Source of the DNA: Phoebastria nigripes
Lineage: Eukaryota; Chordata; Aves; Procellariiformes; Diomedeidae
NCBI GenBank assembly: GCA_035582835.1
Contig: JAYKAV010003365.1
Span: 1,037,623-1,101,622 of the forward strand
Length of the DNA stretch: 64,000 bases
Reading direction: 5' to 3'
The notes beneath the pieces are model-generated. The model was not told where the DNA came from, did no database searches, and was given only the letters and a program-made list of their open reading frames with translations. The position numbers and the translations under genes are program-made. This document shows, one piece after another, positions 1 through 10,200 of this stretch (its first letter is position 1; each line of letters begins with the position of its first letter).

Positions 1-187
1 CCACAACTGCACAGAGTCTACACAGTCATAATTGCGGGGAGAAACCAAGAAGTGCATCTTTACCAGAGAACAGCATTGGGGCTACGATACAAAAACAAAA
101 CTTCCATCACACTAGGAGCTGTTGTTTCACCATTATCACCTCAGGGACCTGGAAAGTAAGGAGCGAGGAAGGGCCCACGAATGCATA

Positions 188-211
188 TGTGTGTGTGTGT
201 GTGTGTGTGTG
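188..211 (+). repeat. (TG)12 microsatellite; (CA)12 in FOXO3 mRNA
   Basis: Twelve uninterrupted TG units are flanked by short TGCA/ATAT alternating sequence, extending the Z-DNA-prone purine-pyrimidine alternation. In the FOXO3 transcript this is a CA repeat, the known binding preference of hnRNP L. Confidence 0.9.
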
Positions 212-391
212 CATGACTCTGCATGTGCGGTGGCAGTGGCGAGAGGGAGTCACTCCACATTGCATGGGACACGGGTCGGTGGGAACTCATGCACTGAGAC
301 TTTGGGTTAAAATGCTAGTTTGTTTTCCTAACATCCATGCATAATGATCCATTTCTGTACATAATAAAATATATTTATATATTTATATGCA

Positions 392-398
392 TAATGCT
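392..398 (-). promoter_or_regulatory. miR-155 7mer seed match
   Basis: The transcript reads AGCATTA (7mer-m8) in an AU-rich setting about 1.5 kb into the terminal exon. miR-155 is a reported FOXO3 regulator in mammals. I cannot confirm from this window that this particular site is the orthologous one. Confidence 0.4.
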
Positions 399-596
399 TT
401 TATGCAAAGAAAAAAAACTTCATATATCGCTTTGGAGAATTATGTATACACTGTCCTATTCAGAACCTCTTCATACCGAGTTCCTATGTACCATTGGTGT
501 CTTCCCCTCTTTTTTTGTATCCCTCCCCCCCAAGATACTAAGAAAAAGTAATCAAACTTTCCAGATTATAGAGAGGATCTATACAGCACCATACCT

Positions 597-602
597 TTTA
601 TT
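597..602 (-). promoter_or_regulatory. Candidate internal polyadenylation signal AATAAA
   Basis: The minus strand reads AATAAA, followed by a G/U-containing stretch (GGTATGGTGCTGTATAG) as a possible downstream element. It would give a terminal exon of about 1.3 kb. A longer 3' UTR running past the window edge is equally or more likely. Confidence 0.3.
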
Positions 603-1274
603 CATTATTATTATTAATTATTCATTTTACAAAAGAAAATCTTAGAAGCAAAATATATAAAACTGCCTTGTCTTTCAGTGTCATCTATCCTGTTACAATC
701 TATGCTCATATGAAAAGCCATTTGTATGATACTGTCACCTTGCCATTCCCTCTCCTGCTTCCTCTGCCACAACGGATTATACATCATGAGAAGGAAAAAA
801 TAATCAAGGATACGTCCAAAACAAAAAGAAAAGGATCACTGATGCAGTAACACACCCTGCAACGACCTGTGCCTCAACTCCCGGCGTTGCCACTGCAAGT
901 CACCTGCTGATGCCCAGCCTCTATGCTTAGCTTTTCTGCTAAGTGGCGTATTTCCCTTAATTTTCACTTTTTCAAACACATCTTTACAGGTGGCTATGTT
1001 CAACTTGTCTGGCAGCTCAGCTTATAACTCCTTACCAGCTCACTGCGGCCGTAGGGGCAGCCCTGCTAACATAAGGCAGGAGGAGACCCTGCTCCGGCGG
1101 GCAGCAAACGGGCTCCTGCCTTGGTGCACGCGCGGGCAACGGCACCCGCTCTCAGTCCGTCCTCACGAGCCAAGAGGCAAACTCGCCGGCTTCCCTTGTT
1201 TTGCAATCAACCCTGGTTTGATGCTTATGGAAAACAGGGGTGTACCATTAAATTTAAGGAAAGAATAAGAAAGA

Positions 1275-1303
1275 AACAAACCAACCAACCCAACAAACAA
1301 ACA
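1275..1303 (+). repeat. Low-complexity CAAA/CCAA repeat
   Basis: This is a degenerate run of AAAC, CAAC and CCAA units within the FOXO3 terminal exon, GUUU/GGUU-rich in the transcript. It is too imperfect for a clean microsatellite call. Confidence 0.65.
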
Positions 1304-1496
1304 GACCACACACATCACCTCTCTCTGGAATTCAGCTGGTTGATTGGTATACCAAACACTGTATATTCAGAAAACCCTGACGTCTGAGCAGTGTTGGGTT
1401 ATGATCATTTCCTTGCGCGTGCGCAGTACTTCAGATTCCCCAGGGAGAGTAAGCAAAAATGGTCAAAAATCTAAGGAAATCAAACTGGAGGTTGTA

Positions 1497-1519
1497 GGGG
1501 GAAGGGTGGGCAGACGGGG
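1497..1519 (+). other. G-quadruplex motif (C-rich in FOXO3 mRNA)
   Basis: Runs GGGGG, GGG, GGG and GGGG are separated by loops AA, T and CAGAC, satisfying the G3+N1-7 rule. The motif is on the plus strand, which is the FOXO3 template strand. The mRNA has the complementary C-rich sequence, a potential poly(C)-binding-protein site. Confidence 0.6.
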
Positions 1520-1721
1520 AAAACCTCCAAAAAGAAAAGCCAACTTAAAACATCCCAAAAACCATTAATATATTGAAACACCACATACTCATTGACAAGT
1601 AACTACTGTAAAGGCTACACAGTGTTCTCAACAGGATGGTGCTGAACGTTGTCTCCACAGCAGGTGCTTGGCCATCCCAGAAAAGGAAGATTTTGCATAC
1701 TTCAGAATAAGTTCAATTCCC

Positions 1722-1757
1722 AAAAAAAAAGAGGAAAAAAAAAAAAGAAAAAAAAAA
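1722..1757 (+). repeat. A-rich tract; U-rich element in FOXO3 mRNA
   Basis: A 36 nt stretch of A broken only by three short G interruptions becomes a U/C tract in the mRNA. It sits between the conserved-looking TTACCAGAGTGAAG and TATGCAAAATCTTCC blocks. I recall a short non-U-rich segment there in human, so the tract may be a bird-lineage expansion. Confidence 0.8.
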
Positions 1758-1787
1758 GGAAGATCTTCACTCTGGTAAGGGGCCTAT

Positions 1788-1795
1788 TAACAGTC
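1788..1795 (-). promoter_or_regulatory. miR-132/212 8mer seed-match site
   Basis: The transcript reads GACTGTTA, a complete 8mer for miR-132 and miR-212, which are reported to repress FOXO3 in mammalian neurons. The flanking text (GACTGTTAATAGGCCCC) agrees with the human 3' UTR as recalled. Confidence 0.65.
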
Positions 1796-1839
1796 TGCTT
1801 CGTTAGGAAAATAATGCAGGGTTCACAAAGGTCGTAAGC

Positions 1840-1847
1840 TGTAAACA
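1840..1847 (-). promoter_or_regulatory. miR-30 family 8mer seed-match site
   Basis: The transcript reads TGTTTACA, an 8mer for miR-30a-e. Human FOXO3 at this place, from memory, reads CGTTTACA, a weaker 7mer, so the bird site may be the stronger one. TGTTTACA is also a forkhead DNA motif, but in a 3' UTR the microRNA reading seems more natural. Confidence 0.5.
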
Positions 1848-1875
1848 GTGTCACTGTCCACTTGCTGACAGCAGA

Positions 1876-1883
1876 TTTGGCAA
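1876..1883 (-). promoter_or_regulatory. miR-182 8mer / miR-96 7mer seed-match site
   Basis: The transcript reads TTGCCAAA, a full 8mer for miR-182 and a 7mer-A1 for miR-96. Both microRNAs are reported regulators of mammalian FOXO3 or FOXO1. The surrounding CCCTTTGCCAAATCTGC agrees with the remembered human sequence. Confidence 0.65.
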
Positions 1884-1905
1884 AGGGTTCTCTCTCTACA
1901 TCTCG

Positions 1906-1915
1906 TGTCAGTTTG
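1906..1915 (-). promoter_or_regulatory. miR-223 seed-match site
   Basis: The transcript reads CAAACTGACA, complementary to miR-223 nucleotides 1-10 (8mer seed plus two pairs). It begins 6 nt into the terminal exon. The human FOXO3 3' UTR, as recalled, has the same CAAACTGACA. The match is seen directly; function is inferred. Confidence 0.6.
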
Positions 1916-1920
1916 AGGGC

Positions 1921-1957
1921 CTGGAGAGGAAGAAGAAAAAGAAGAAAAGACGGTGAG
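1921..1957 (-). promoter_or_regulatory. FOXO3: Splice acceptor, polypyrimidine tract and candidate branch point of the FOXO3 terminal exon
   Basis: On the minus strand an almost pure pyrimidine run of about 30 nt precedes CAG|GCC at 1921/1920. A CTCAC branch-point-like pentamer (plus-strand gtgag at 1953-1957) places its adenosine at 1954, about 33 nt upstream of the junction, a typical distance. Confidence 0.75.
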
Positions 1958-2672
1958 ACTGCTGCATGTAGGAAAAAAACACAACAAAAAAGGCAACCAA
2001 GCAAACCTCCAAACCCAAAACCAGCTTACACTGACAAGCAATTTTGATTTGTTTGCACCCAGAAGCTTCAAACTTATAGCAAGGAACAAGCTGCACTGTG
2101 ACCCTGCCTGAAAATGCTTCTCCCCTGCCATCGTTTGAGCGTGCTTCTTTGCTGGCTTAACTGCTCTCAAGCAGGAAAGAAAAAACCCTCTCTCCAAAGA
2201 AAAACAATGGCCAAGTCTGATTTACAGAAACCCAGTGCATTGTCTGTTTGTTAAACGTATTTCCAGGTGAAGCATGGAAGGATCCTCCAGCTTTTCTCCA
2301 TTTTTCATGATCACCCTTTCTCAGCATCACCAAAAGGCTGGACAAATCTTCCGTCAGCATTTGACATCAACCACCACCCTTGAAGGACAGCCAAAAGAGG
2401 TTGCTCAAGAGAAGCAGCGAGGAGCCATGAATTTCGGTTTGGCCTTTGGAGTTCTCCATTTTCCTGCTCATACGACACACCGTCAACAGACAGGGTCCAC
2501 CCGGCTTTAAAAACGGGGTTAGGGTCCAGCTCATTCTGTAGCCATGAAACTTCTCTGCAGAGGGAAAGACACTGGAAAAACACCTTGGATGCCGCATGGA
2601 GATGACTACGAAGGGACACAGTGAGTAGGTAAAACACTGAAAACAGATGAACATCTCAACCAGGGGGGCCAA

Positions 2673-3575
2673 GGGGCCAGGTTTTTAAAGGTAGTCAGTG
2701 GCTTAAAGATATAGGCAGAACCAAGTAGGGTTTTGGAAAGTAAGTACATTTAAATATTCCCATGAAAACCTTTCATATCTTCAGAAAGCCCACTGGGTAG
2801 CCATGCGTGTTGCTGGGCATGTAACTTCTGGCTCTGAAATGGCTTCTGAAACCAGGGCTTAGTCCCCCACACCACTTACAACCTGTTAAGGATTTTCCCC
2901 GAGATGAATGATTGGTGATTTTTTTATACAGTGCAAGAACAAAGGGACACTTGCTGAAACCAAAAAGCCATTTGAGTTGATTACAGGAATGTCTTTACTC
3001 TCAAAAGATCCTGGTATCAGGCACCCTCATGAAAAATGGTGGATTTAGGGGGACTGCTGGATTAATCTGGACCAGCATCTCCTGCAAGGGGGATCACTCA
3101 AAGGCTGTCACGAGATGACTCTCCATCACTGCCCCTCTCCTTTCTAAGGTGCCAGGCACTGATCCTATGATAACATTTTATTAAAATGACCTACTCTGAT
3201 AATGCTAAATGATTGATGGAAATCTAATCATTTTGTCTCATGGTTATTAGAGCAACAGCATGACAGCTGCTTCCTGCGCCATTAGGGGAGAACTTAGGGA
3301 GCTTAGGGAGCAGACAGATCGCGTGTTTCACCCAAACAAAATTTGGCTTTAGCCTTAATTATGTGGAGGGGTTTGGGGTAGACTGTTTTGTGAATACAGG
3401 GATTTCCGACTGGATCAACATATTGATTTCTTCATTTTCAAAGGGCAAATTAACACTAGCCATTCGTTAATGTGAATGCCTGGCAATGACTCCATTTGGT
3501 AAGTGTGTCCTGATGGCCGTAACAAGGTCAGCAGAAGATACCCAGACAGGCCTGCTAGCCCCCAGTAAAACCTGG
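2673..3575. other. Non-coding stretch with candidate conserved regulatory element
   Basis: No ORF of 60 codons occurs here in any frame. The segment around 3180-3290 is rich in homeodomain-type ATTA and TGAT motifs and includes the PBX/HOX- and MEIS-like pair listed separately. A repeated AGCTTAGGGAGC-like string occurs near 3293-3312. No transposon was recognised. Confidence 0.4.
3210..3269 (+). promoter_or_regulatory. PBX-HOX-like site with MEIS/E-box-like site
   Basis: TGATTGATGG (3210-3219) matches the bipartite PBX-HOX consensus. TGACAGCTG (3261-3269) combines a MEIS/PREP core TGACAG with the E-box CAGCTG. They are 41 bp apart with ATCA and ATTA cores between. The motifs are seen directly; enhancer function is inferred. 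Confidence 0.3.
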
Positions 3576-6500
3576 CTAGTGGCTTTTATGCAGCTCAAAT
3601 GAGTGCATGCCCTTTTCTCTACTTCTCCTTAAAGCCTTAGCACCAGGGGGGCTGGAAATGGGTGACTTCCCAAAGCGCAACCTCATCTGAATGCAAGGCT
3701 CGGGTCCCGCGCGCCGCAGCCAGGCAAGCCGGCTCGCTCTCATGCAGCCGCCAGTTATGCTGAGCACGGGCTTAACTTCAGCATGTGTGAGAAGTCTTGC
3801 TGACTTTGAATGGAGCTATTAATTAAAAGTAAACGAGTACAGAAACTCCCGATGAAGTACCAGAGTAGTGTTTAACGTTTAAATTAAAAATGTCTGTAAA
3901 ATATTATATTATGAAACAAAGTGACAATAGAAAAAAACGGAGGACGGATGATGATGAGCATCATTTGTGGAAGTGGCACTGCCCGATATTTTTTCCTGAG
4001 GACACCCGTCCTTCAGACAGTGCCAACATTTAGGACACAGACACACAGCTGAAGTGAAATTTGCTCATAGCAGAACCAAACCACGCTCCATTTTCACAGC
4101 TCTGTTTACATGGACTTTGCAAATGGATTAAAAAATGAAAAGAAGTAGATCAAAGTCTTAAGCTGCCTGCCTTCAAATTACCCCATTAAAGTCCATAATA
4201 GACCCACGCACTCTCGCTTTCTGTCTTGCCACAAAAAGCCTCTGTTAACCCTGAGTTAGCGGCCTGCTGCTTCATAGCAATGAAACCTGTATCAGGCAGG
4301 GAAGCAAGCACTCCAGTNACATCTCCATTTATCAGTGGTCCTCAACCACAACTCCCCAGTGTTCCTCTCTCCCTGCACCCAAATATCTCCAGCTGCATCT
4401 TGAGCCACTACAACGTTTTCTCCCATTCCCTATGGCCGTGGAAAAAGCTCGTCCTCTGGAGTGTCACCCTGAATCTGCAGAGGCAGACGGGGTTTCTCCT
4501 CTGGTGAGCCAGGATGATGCTGTCCTATAAGGGCAGCACACAGCTCTCTAGGTAAAGTACTCCAGTGCCCACTTTATCCTTNTTCCTGGTCTTTACTATT
4601 CGGTCCTGTTTTGGGGAATAAGAGCAGCAGAAGTATGAGCACAGGGAGTGATGAAAAAAATATATAGAACAGAGGTCAAGGATGGATACAAGAAAGGTAA
4701 AGTCTAGCAGGGCTAGTGGGTTAGAGCAGCATTTGCTAACTTGCCATGGCAAAGGCATACAGCCCCCTCTTACGTGTGGCNTGGTTTCTTGTTTCTTAGG
4801 CTGGAGGGAACTTCCAAAAAGGGCACTACTGGAAAACATCATCTGCCTGTACTTCTTAAGCCACTCCCTGGAAAATTCAGTTCTCCTTTGAAAAGCTCCT
4901 CTGCCAAACCTGAAGCCCATTTTCAATCATCAGGGAGTGGAAAGGAAGGAGGAATTTTAGACTTTCTCTCGAAGTTTCTTAGACTTCCTTTTCTTAAGAC
5001 TTTCTTCTGAAGAAAGCGAAGGCTTTCTTTTGGAGTGCAGTCTTCACAACTATATTGATACCTGGGCTTTGTCACACACGCACTGAAAGCAGAGGCAATT
5101 CCACTATGGCTGCTTTGACCCCCTGGGTACAGAAGGCTGAAACAAGATACATCTGCTGGACATTAGAAGAATCCACAGTACTATATCAAGCTATAGCTTA
5201 TGCAAGCATATATGCACGTGGTTGGTGAAAATAATGACTTTAAAACAGAAAGAGAAAAAGCATTAAGGGGTGAGGACGAACTCCTGCTTTGTGACATCCC
5301 ATAGACATTTTGAACCCTAGATGCTAAATCTGTTAATCCTATTTGGTGGAAGAGTATAAAACAAAAAGCAAGTATTTCTGTATTTTCTAATTCTTCAGCT
5401 TGCAAGCAATTACGTGGGAGATGAGCTGCTCCTTTCTTCTGTCCTTTTCTCCGCCCTCCCATCCTCTACCTTGCAACTGACCAGTTACAAATGCTACTCT
5501 TGCTTTACTCTGTGGCCGAGCTGTTGGTTGTGATTTCCCTCCAGCAACAACATTTCCTCACCTCTGTCTCACATCATTCCACCACTTAACCGGATGGCCG
5601 TCTCCCAAGCCCCACGCCAGCTCGTGCACCGTCAGAGCAGCTCTGAAGGATCATCTGCTGCCTGTTGCTTTCTCCCTTTGATTCCCAACGATGCCAATTA
5701 CGCAGCACTGGAAATTTCTTCAGAATAGAAAGGTGACGCATTGATGCTCCCCAGAGCAAGGCACAGATAACGTGCACTGGTGGTAAGTTTATCAGTAAGC
5801 TAACATAACAATCAGCACATACAGTTTTCTGTTAAAAGTTATGTGCTCCTTTACGTAATTACGGTATGAGAAGCCGCACTACCAACACACAGCTCCTCTG
5901 TACGGTGGCCTACCAAGGACCTTCTGATCTGGCTGGAAGCCTTGTTGAGTGGATCGCATCTTGAAAAATATCACCACTTAGAGGTCTGTAAAACAAGTGT
6001 TTTCCCTGGGCACCACTCCGTCATGACTCCCCAGGGACAGGAAATCCCAATAACTACTTTTACTGTCCAGAGACTGGGGACGCCAACATTTTGAAGGAAA
6101 CCTGCATCCGTTAGTGACAGATGTACATTCGATCTAGTGCCTCTGTCCCTTTATTTGTCATCGCCGCCAGCAGTACAGCTTCTACTCCAAAATGGGGGTA
6201 GGCTCAAAAAGCAAGACTTGATCAGGTATGGGTACAAGTTAATATTCTGCCCGAGGTTTCCACAGCTCAAGACTGAAGAATACACAGTATTTGTTTAGAA
6301 ACAAATAAGGAAGGTAACTATTGTGCCCAATCCTTCTATAATGACAAAATTGCAGCATGAGATTTTTCTGTTCAAGCAGAATAAAAATTAGGAATCCCGA
6401 TGCCAAGGCAGGTATGCCACAGTGTCACCCTACAAGCTTAGCGTACGCTGCACTGGGATGGCACTGTGCTGAGAGACAATGCTGAGGTCAGGGTGCGAAG

Positions 6501-6939
6501 CCCAAGGGGAAAAAAAGAGCCGGCAACGACGTATTTTCTTTCCAAGGCCTGAACTTTCAGGCATGTTGCAACTTCACTTTTTCTCTTTATATTCTACTCA
6601 TAAAAATAGATCTTTTCCAGCTCAGAATCGGGGGCAGAGAGTGAGGGAGAAGGATGGAAAGAGGAAGAACGCCGGCACAGAACTAAGACTTATGGGAGCT
6701 AAAAAGTTGCTGTGCTACTTGCGCAGGCACGTAAAGCACCAAAGTGTCTCTTTTCCTTCTGTTGCTGCTCTTCCACTCCAAGAAACATTGCGAACCATAG
6801 CAGACAACCAAGTATTTTGGAAGTAAATGTAACTAAAGACAGCAGATCATTCTCTCACCTGTGTCAGCTCCCTGGGTTGAAAGTCATGAGGTGCCACGAC
6901 TATTGATATGCGTGTTATTCTGATATCCCAGTTGTCTAC

Positions 6940-7115
6940 AGAATCATAGAAAAGCCCAGGCTGGAAGGGACTCAGCATCACCTGGTCCAACGTTCTATTG
7001 CAGGCAGGGCCTCAGGTTCGGTTATTCAGGGCCCTGTCAAGCCAAGCCTGGAATATTTCCAGCAAGGGAGAGTCCACCACTCCTCTGGGCAGTTCACTTT
7101 ATCCTCAAAGGTGGG
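6940..7115 (-). mobile_element. Old CR1 LINE 3'-end fragment
   Basis: The segment begins with GAATCATAGA (the reversed CR1 terminal octamer repeat) and continues with GGCTGGAAGGGAC, CCTGGTCCAAC, and later TCCACCACTCCTCTGGGCAG. These are hallmark blocks of the avian CR1 3' UTR in reverse orientation. Many substitutions and internal deletions, compared with the copy at 52704, indicate an older insertion. The ORF across it is chance. Confidence 0.8.
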
Positions 7116-7127
7116 TAAGGCCCCTTC

Positions 7128-7200
7128 TACCCATTTTACAGATGAAAAGGAGACACCCAGAGAGAAATTGGTCCACCCATGCTCACATACTTAAAAGTAG
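7128..7200 (+). mobile_element. MIR-like / CORE-SINE relic
   Basis: The text TACCCATTTTACAGATG, then an A/G-rich stretch, CCCAGAGAGAAATTGG and CATGCTCACATAC, tracks the MIR core in order (ATTTTACAGATGAG, CAGAGAGGTTAAG, AAGGTCACACAG). It directly abuts the old CR1. MIR copies are rare and heavily decayed in birds, so this is a tentative assignment based on remembered consensus. Confidence 0.5.
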
Positions 7201-10200
7201 ATCAGGTTTTCCTAATGTATTAGGACCTGATACTGAACAACCAAATTCACAGGAAATTCTGTGCTTGGTTGCAGGAGGAGCAGGTGCATGCAGTCTCCAT
7301 GTGTCCATAAGTCACTGTGTTGTTGCCCATGCAAGAAGACCATATGCTGTCACACTTGTTTTTACACCTACAGGCAAATCAGCATGCAGCTATGCTGGCT
7401 TTCCAGCACAAGCACTGGCGATACCCAGTTGCTGTTGAGAACCATCACATCTGGCTGGGTTCAATCCTCTGCCCTGGCCAACAGAGAAGAGTTTAGATAC
7501 AGGACATCATCTCTCTACAAGGTCTCCAGGCTTCTTACTTGACAACCTTATGGTGAATTTTATCCCCTGCCTTTTGTCCAGGGGCCTGAGGAGCGGGGTG
7601 GAAATCCTGCCAGTTATGGGTGATGCTGCCATTGACTGAGAGACATCAGCCTGGGTGTTCAACACAGCACCTTTTAGGCAGGATGCTGCTGGACTAGAGG
7701 AAGAAGGCCAAAAATTCTTGCAAAACACATCTTCTGTTAGGGGTAAAGTACATCGGCTGGAATAACGGTGCTTTCTTTAGGCACTCGGGAGCACTGGGAA
7801 GGAGACCTCTACTGTGGATCAGAAAAGGATGGATAACTACTGCACCTGTGCAAGACCAGAGAGGGATTTTGCTTGCACTTTTGAATCTGAAGAGCAAGAG
7901 CCGCTTTTTAGAGTAAAAGGTACCTGTATGGCTGGAAACATCCTGAATTATGGGTTTATAGTGCTATGGAAACGTGCTACGTACTCTTTATTCTGAATGT
8001 CCTCATAGAGAGTTTCTTTTTCTCTGCCAGGTACCAAGCCTATTTTAAAAACATCCTCCCTGCTATGGAGTTGTCTTATTTTCCTCTGCAGTTAGGCTGA
8101 AAATGACAGGCCAATAATGCTCACACAGGTCACACAAAAGGATTTCCACCATGCTGATACAAGGCAGGACATCCTCTATCGACTTACAAGTGGTAGAAAA
8201 GGCAAGAGAGAGAAGGTCCTTCCTCAAAACCAGATTTTCTCTACATTTGTATGAAATAAATTACCCATGAAAGCCAGGAGAAGCAGTTTGCAAAAGCAGG
8301 CAGTAGAAGGGAAAAACAATGGGCAAGATATTCAGCTTAGCTGTAGAAGTGCATAAACGCAACCCATTCTCCACGGCATCATCTGGGAAAAGCGGCTTTT
8401 TTCCTGGAGTAACCGCAGACAACCGCGGCTACACAGCAGCCTCCGCTAGCTGAGCCGCCTCTCCGTCCCATTACCACTCAGCAGATGTCCGCTCCGCCAG
8501 ACTCCAACAACTGCCACCCTGCGTGGTAATCTGAGTGGAAAAGCTGATTAAATAGCCCCCGTAGACTGGACCAGAGCGGAGCGTTCCCACTACCCAGCCG
8601 CAGGTACCTGATTTAGTTGGGGTCAGTGTCCCCATGCACCATGTGGGACTCGATCAGGGGCAGCGCTGACGGGAGCATCCTGCTGGAGACTCTCCACCAG
8701 CGGCAGCAGGAGCCTGGTGGGGCATTGCATGAGCATCCTTCCTTCATCCTCCCTCCCCAGGACAGGAGAGAAAGGCCAGCTATTTATGTACGGTACTACT
8801 CAAATATGTGCACTCCTGCTGGCCTACGCTGTACCTGTGCTCTTTGGCTGTCATCAACAGAAGACTTAAACCTCTCCGGTTGTCAGTTCATCACCTTGGC
8901 TGAGTGCTGAATTGCTATGAAAAAAGATCTCGACCTTTCCTCAGCTGCATGACGCTATGTTTCTAAAAAGGATCTCTTATTACGCACTTCTTCAAGAAAA
9001 TATGTTTTAGGGGGCTATTTAAAAGTCTGGCTCAAAAGAAGGAAAGAAAAAAGAAAAACCACCTGTAACCATCCCAGCTATCGGGCAACAGCACGTCTGG
9101 GGACCAGCACTGATCTGCAGCTCTAAACAATCATTACGGTTCATTCACATGAAAAAGACGGTTTGTGAAGACTCATTGTGTAATAAAACCTGCATGCTGC
9201 CAATCCAGGGAGGAAAGCACTGGGGAGACCAGTTGATGCAGGCTGTTCTAAAAATATCAGTTTGTGCTGTCATCTGGTGAGAGTATGTCATCCTGTAATC
9301 TTGGCATCTGCAGGGACAGCAAGTTTCTGCCTAATTATTGCTGCTGAATCACATGACAAAGCATGAGGTACTAAAAAATATATCTATATAAAACACCAAC
9401 AGAAGAACACCCAAACCACAGGATCAGACCACTGTCCTGGCTTCAGCTGCTGTACACTCACAACACAAGCCTGCGGAGGCAATCCTGTTTTTTACAGGTA
9501 TTTTTTCTCGGTTAATAAAACCCCAAAACATAAACCCAGATTAAAAAAACACCAAAACCAAAAAGCCCTACTCCCAGGAGGAGTGAGCGATTCATCATGT
9601 TTGTGTGTCAGCTCCTGCTGCCTTCACGCAGCAGAAGCCACAGCATCCCTGCAAGTGTAGGACTGGCCCCTGACTGCAAGGGGCTTCGAGGGGCACTGCG
9701 GCCAGCGGGACAGCTCGGGGAGCAGCCCCAGCAGGGCTTGCCCAGCTTTCCCCTCTCCTCCACCCCAGCGGCCACGAGCGCCGAGTTTGCTCCCAAGCCA
9801 CTGGTGTGTGCCCAGGAAGTGAGAAGCCTGCTCAGGGCAGGCCCTCCTTGGAGTTAATGGCATCCCTGTTCCCAGCGAAATACGTTTTCTACATAGATAT
9901 TTTTGTTCAAAGACTAAACTTGGCGCATGTGATGTTCAGCTAGTCACAAAACCACCTTTCAAAACTTGGGCTGGCTGAAACAACACTTAAATGTTAGAAG
10001 CGCGCCACCGCCTTAACCACTAACCTGTTAGAAATGGAGCAGAAGAATTTGCTGCTCCTGAATTTCCTTTAGATTTTTTAAAGGCAGCCAGCCCCATCTT
10101 GGCTCCGAGTAAGAAACCCACCAGCCCTACCCCTAAGACCTCATTTTTGAAAATAAGAGAGCAGGAAGCGCAGCTATGGTCCTGAGGCTGTCAGCAGGTC

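Larger units (their letters stand above)
1..1920 (-). other. FOXO3: FOXO3 terminal exon, 3' UTR (5' part; continues beyond the window start)
   Basis: Read on the minus strand, the exon begins after a strong polypyrimidine tract and CAG at 1921, with GCCCTCAAACTGACACGAG. The next 130 nt (CCCTTTGCCAAATCTGC, AGCAAGTGGACAGTGA, TTTACAGCTTA, GACTGTTAATAGGCCCC) match the human FOXO3 3' UTR as I remember it, directly after the sequence joined to the stop-containing exon. This identifies the segment as the last exon, 12.5 kb from the stop codon. FOXO3 3' UTRs are several kilobases long in mammals, so the exon probably runs off the low-coordinate edge. It carries microRNA seed matches, a C-rich segment, a U-rich tract, a CA repeat and one AATAAA, each listed separately. 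ORFs of 60-100 codons across it show no family resemblance and are taken as chance. Confidence 0.88.

Noticed and set aside
6998..7438. 146-codon plus-strand ORF
   Set aside because: It runs through the old CR1 and MIR-like relic and reads repeat DNA in an arbitrary frame.
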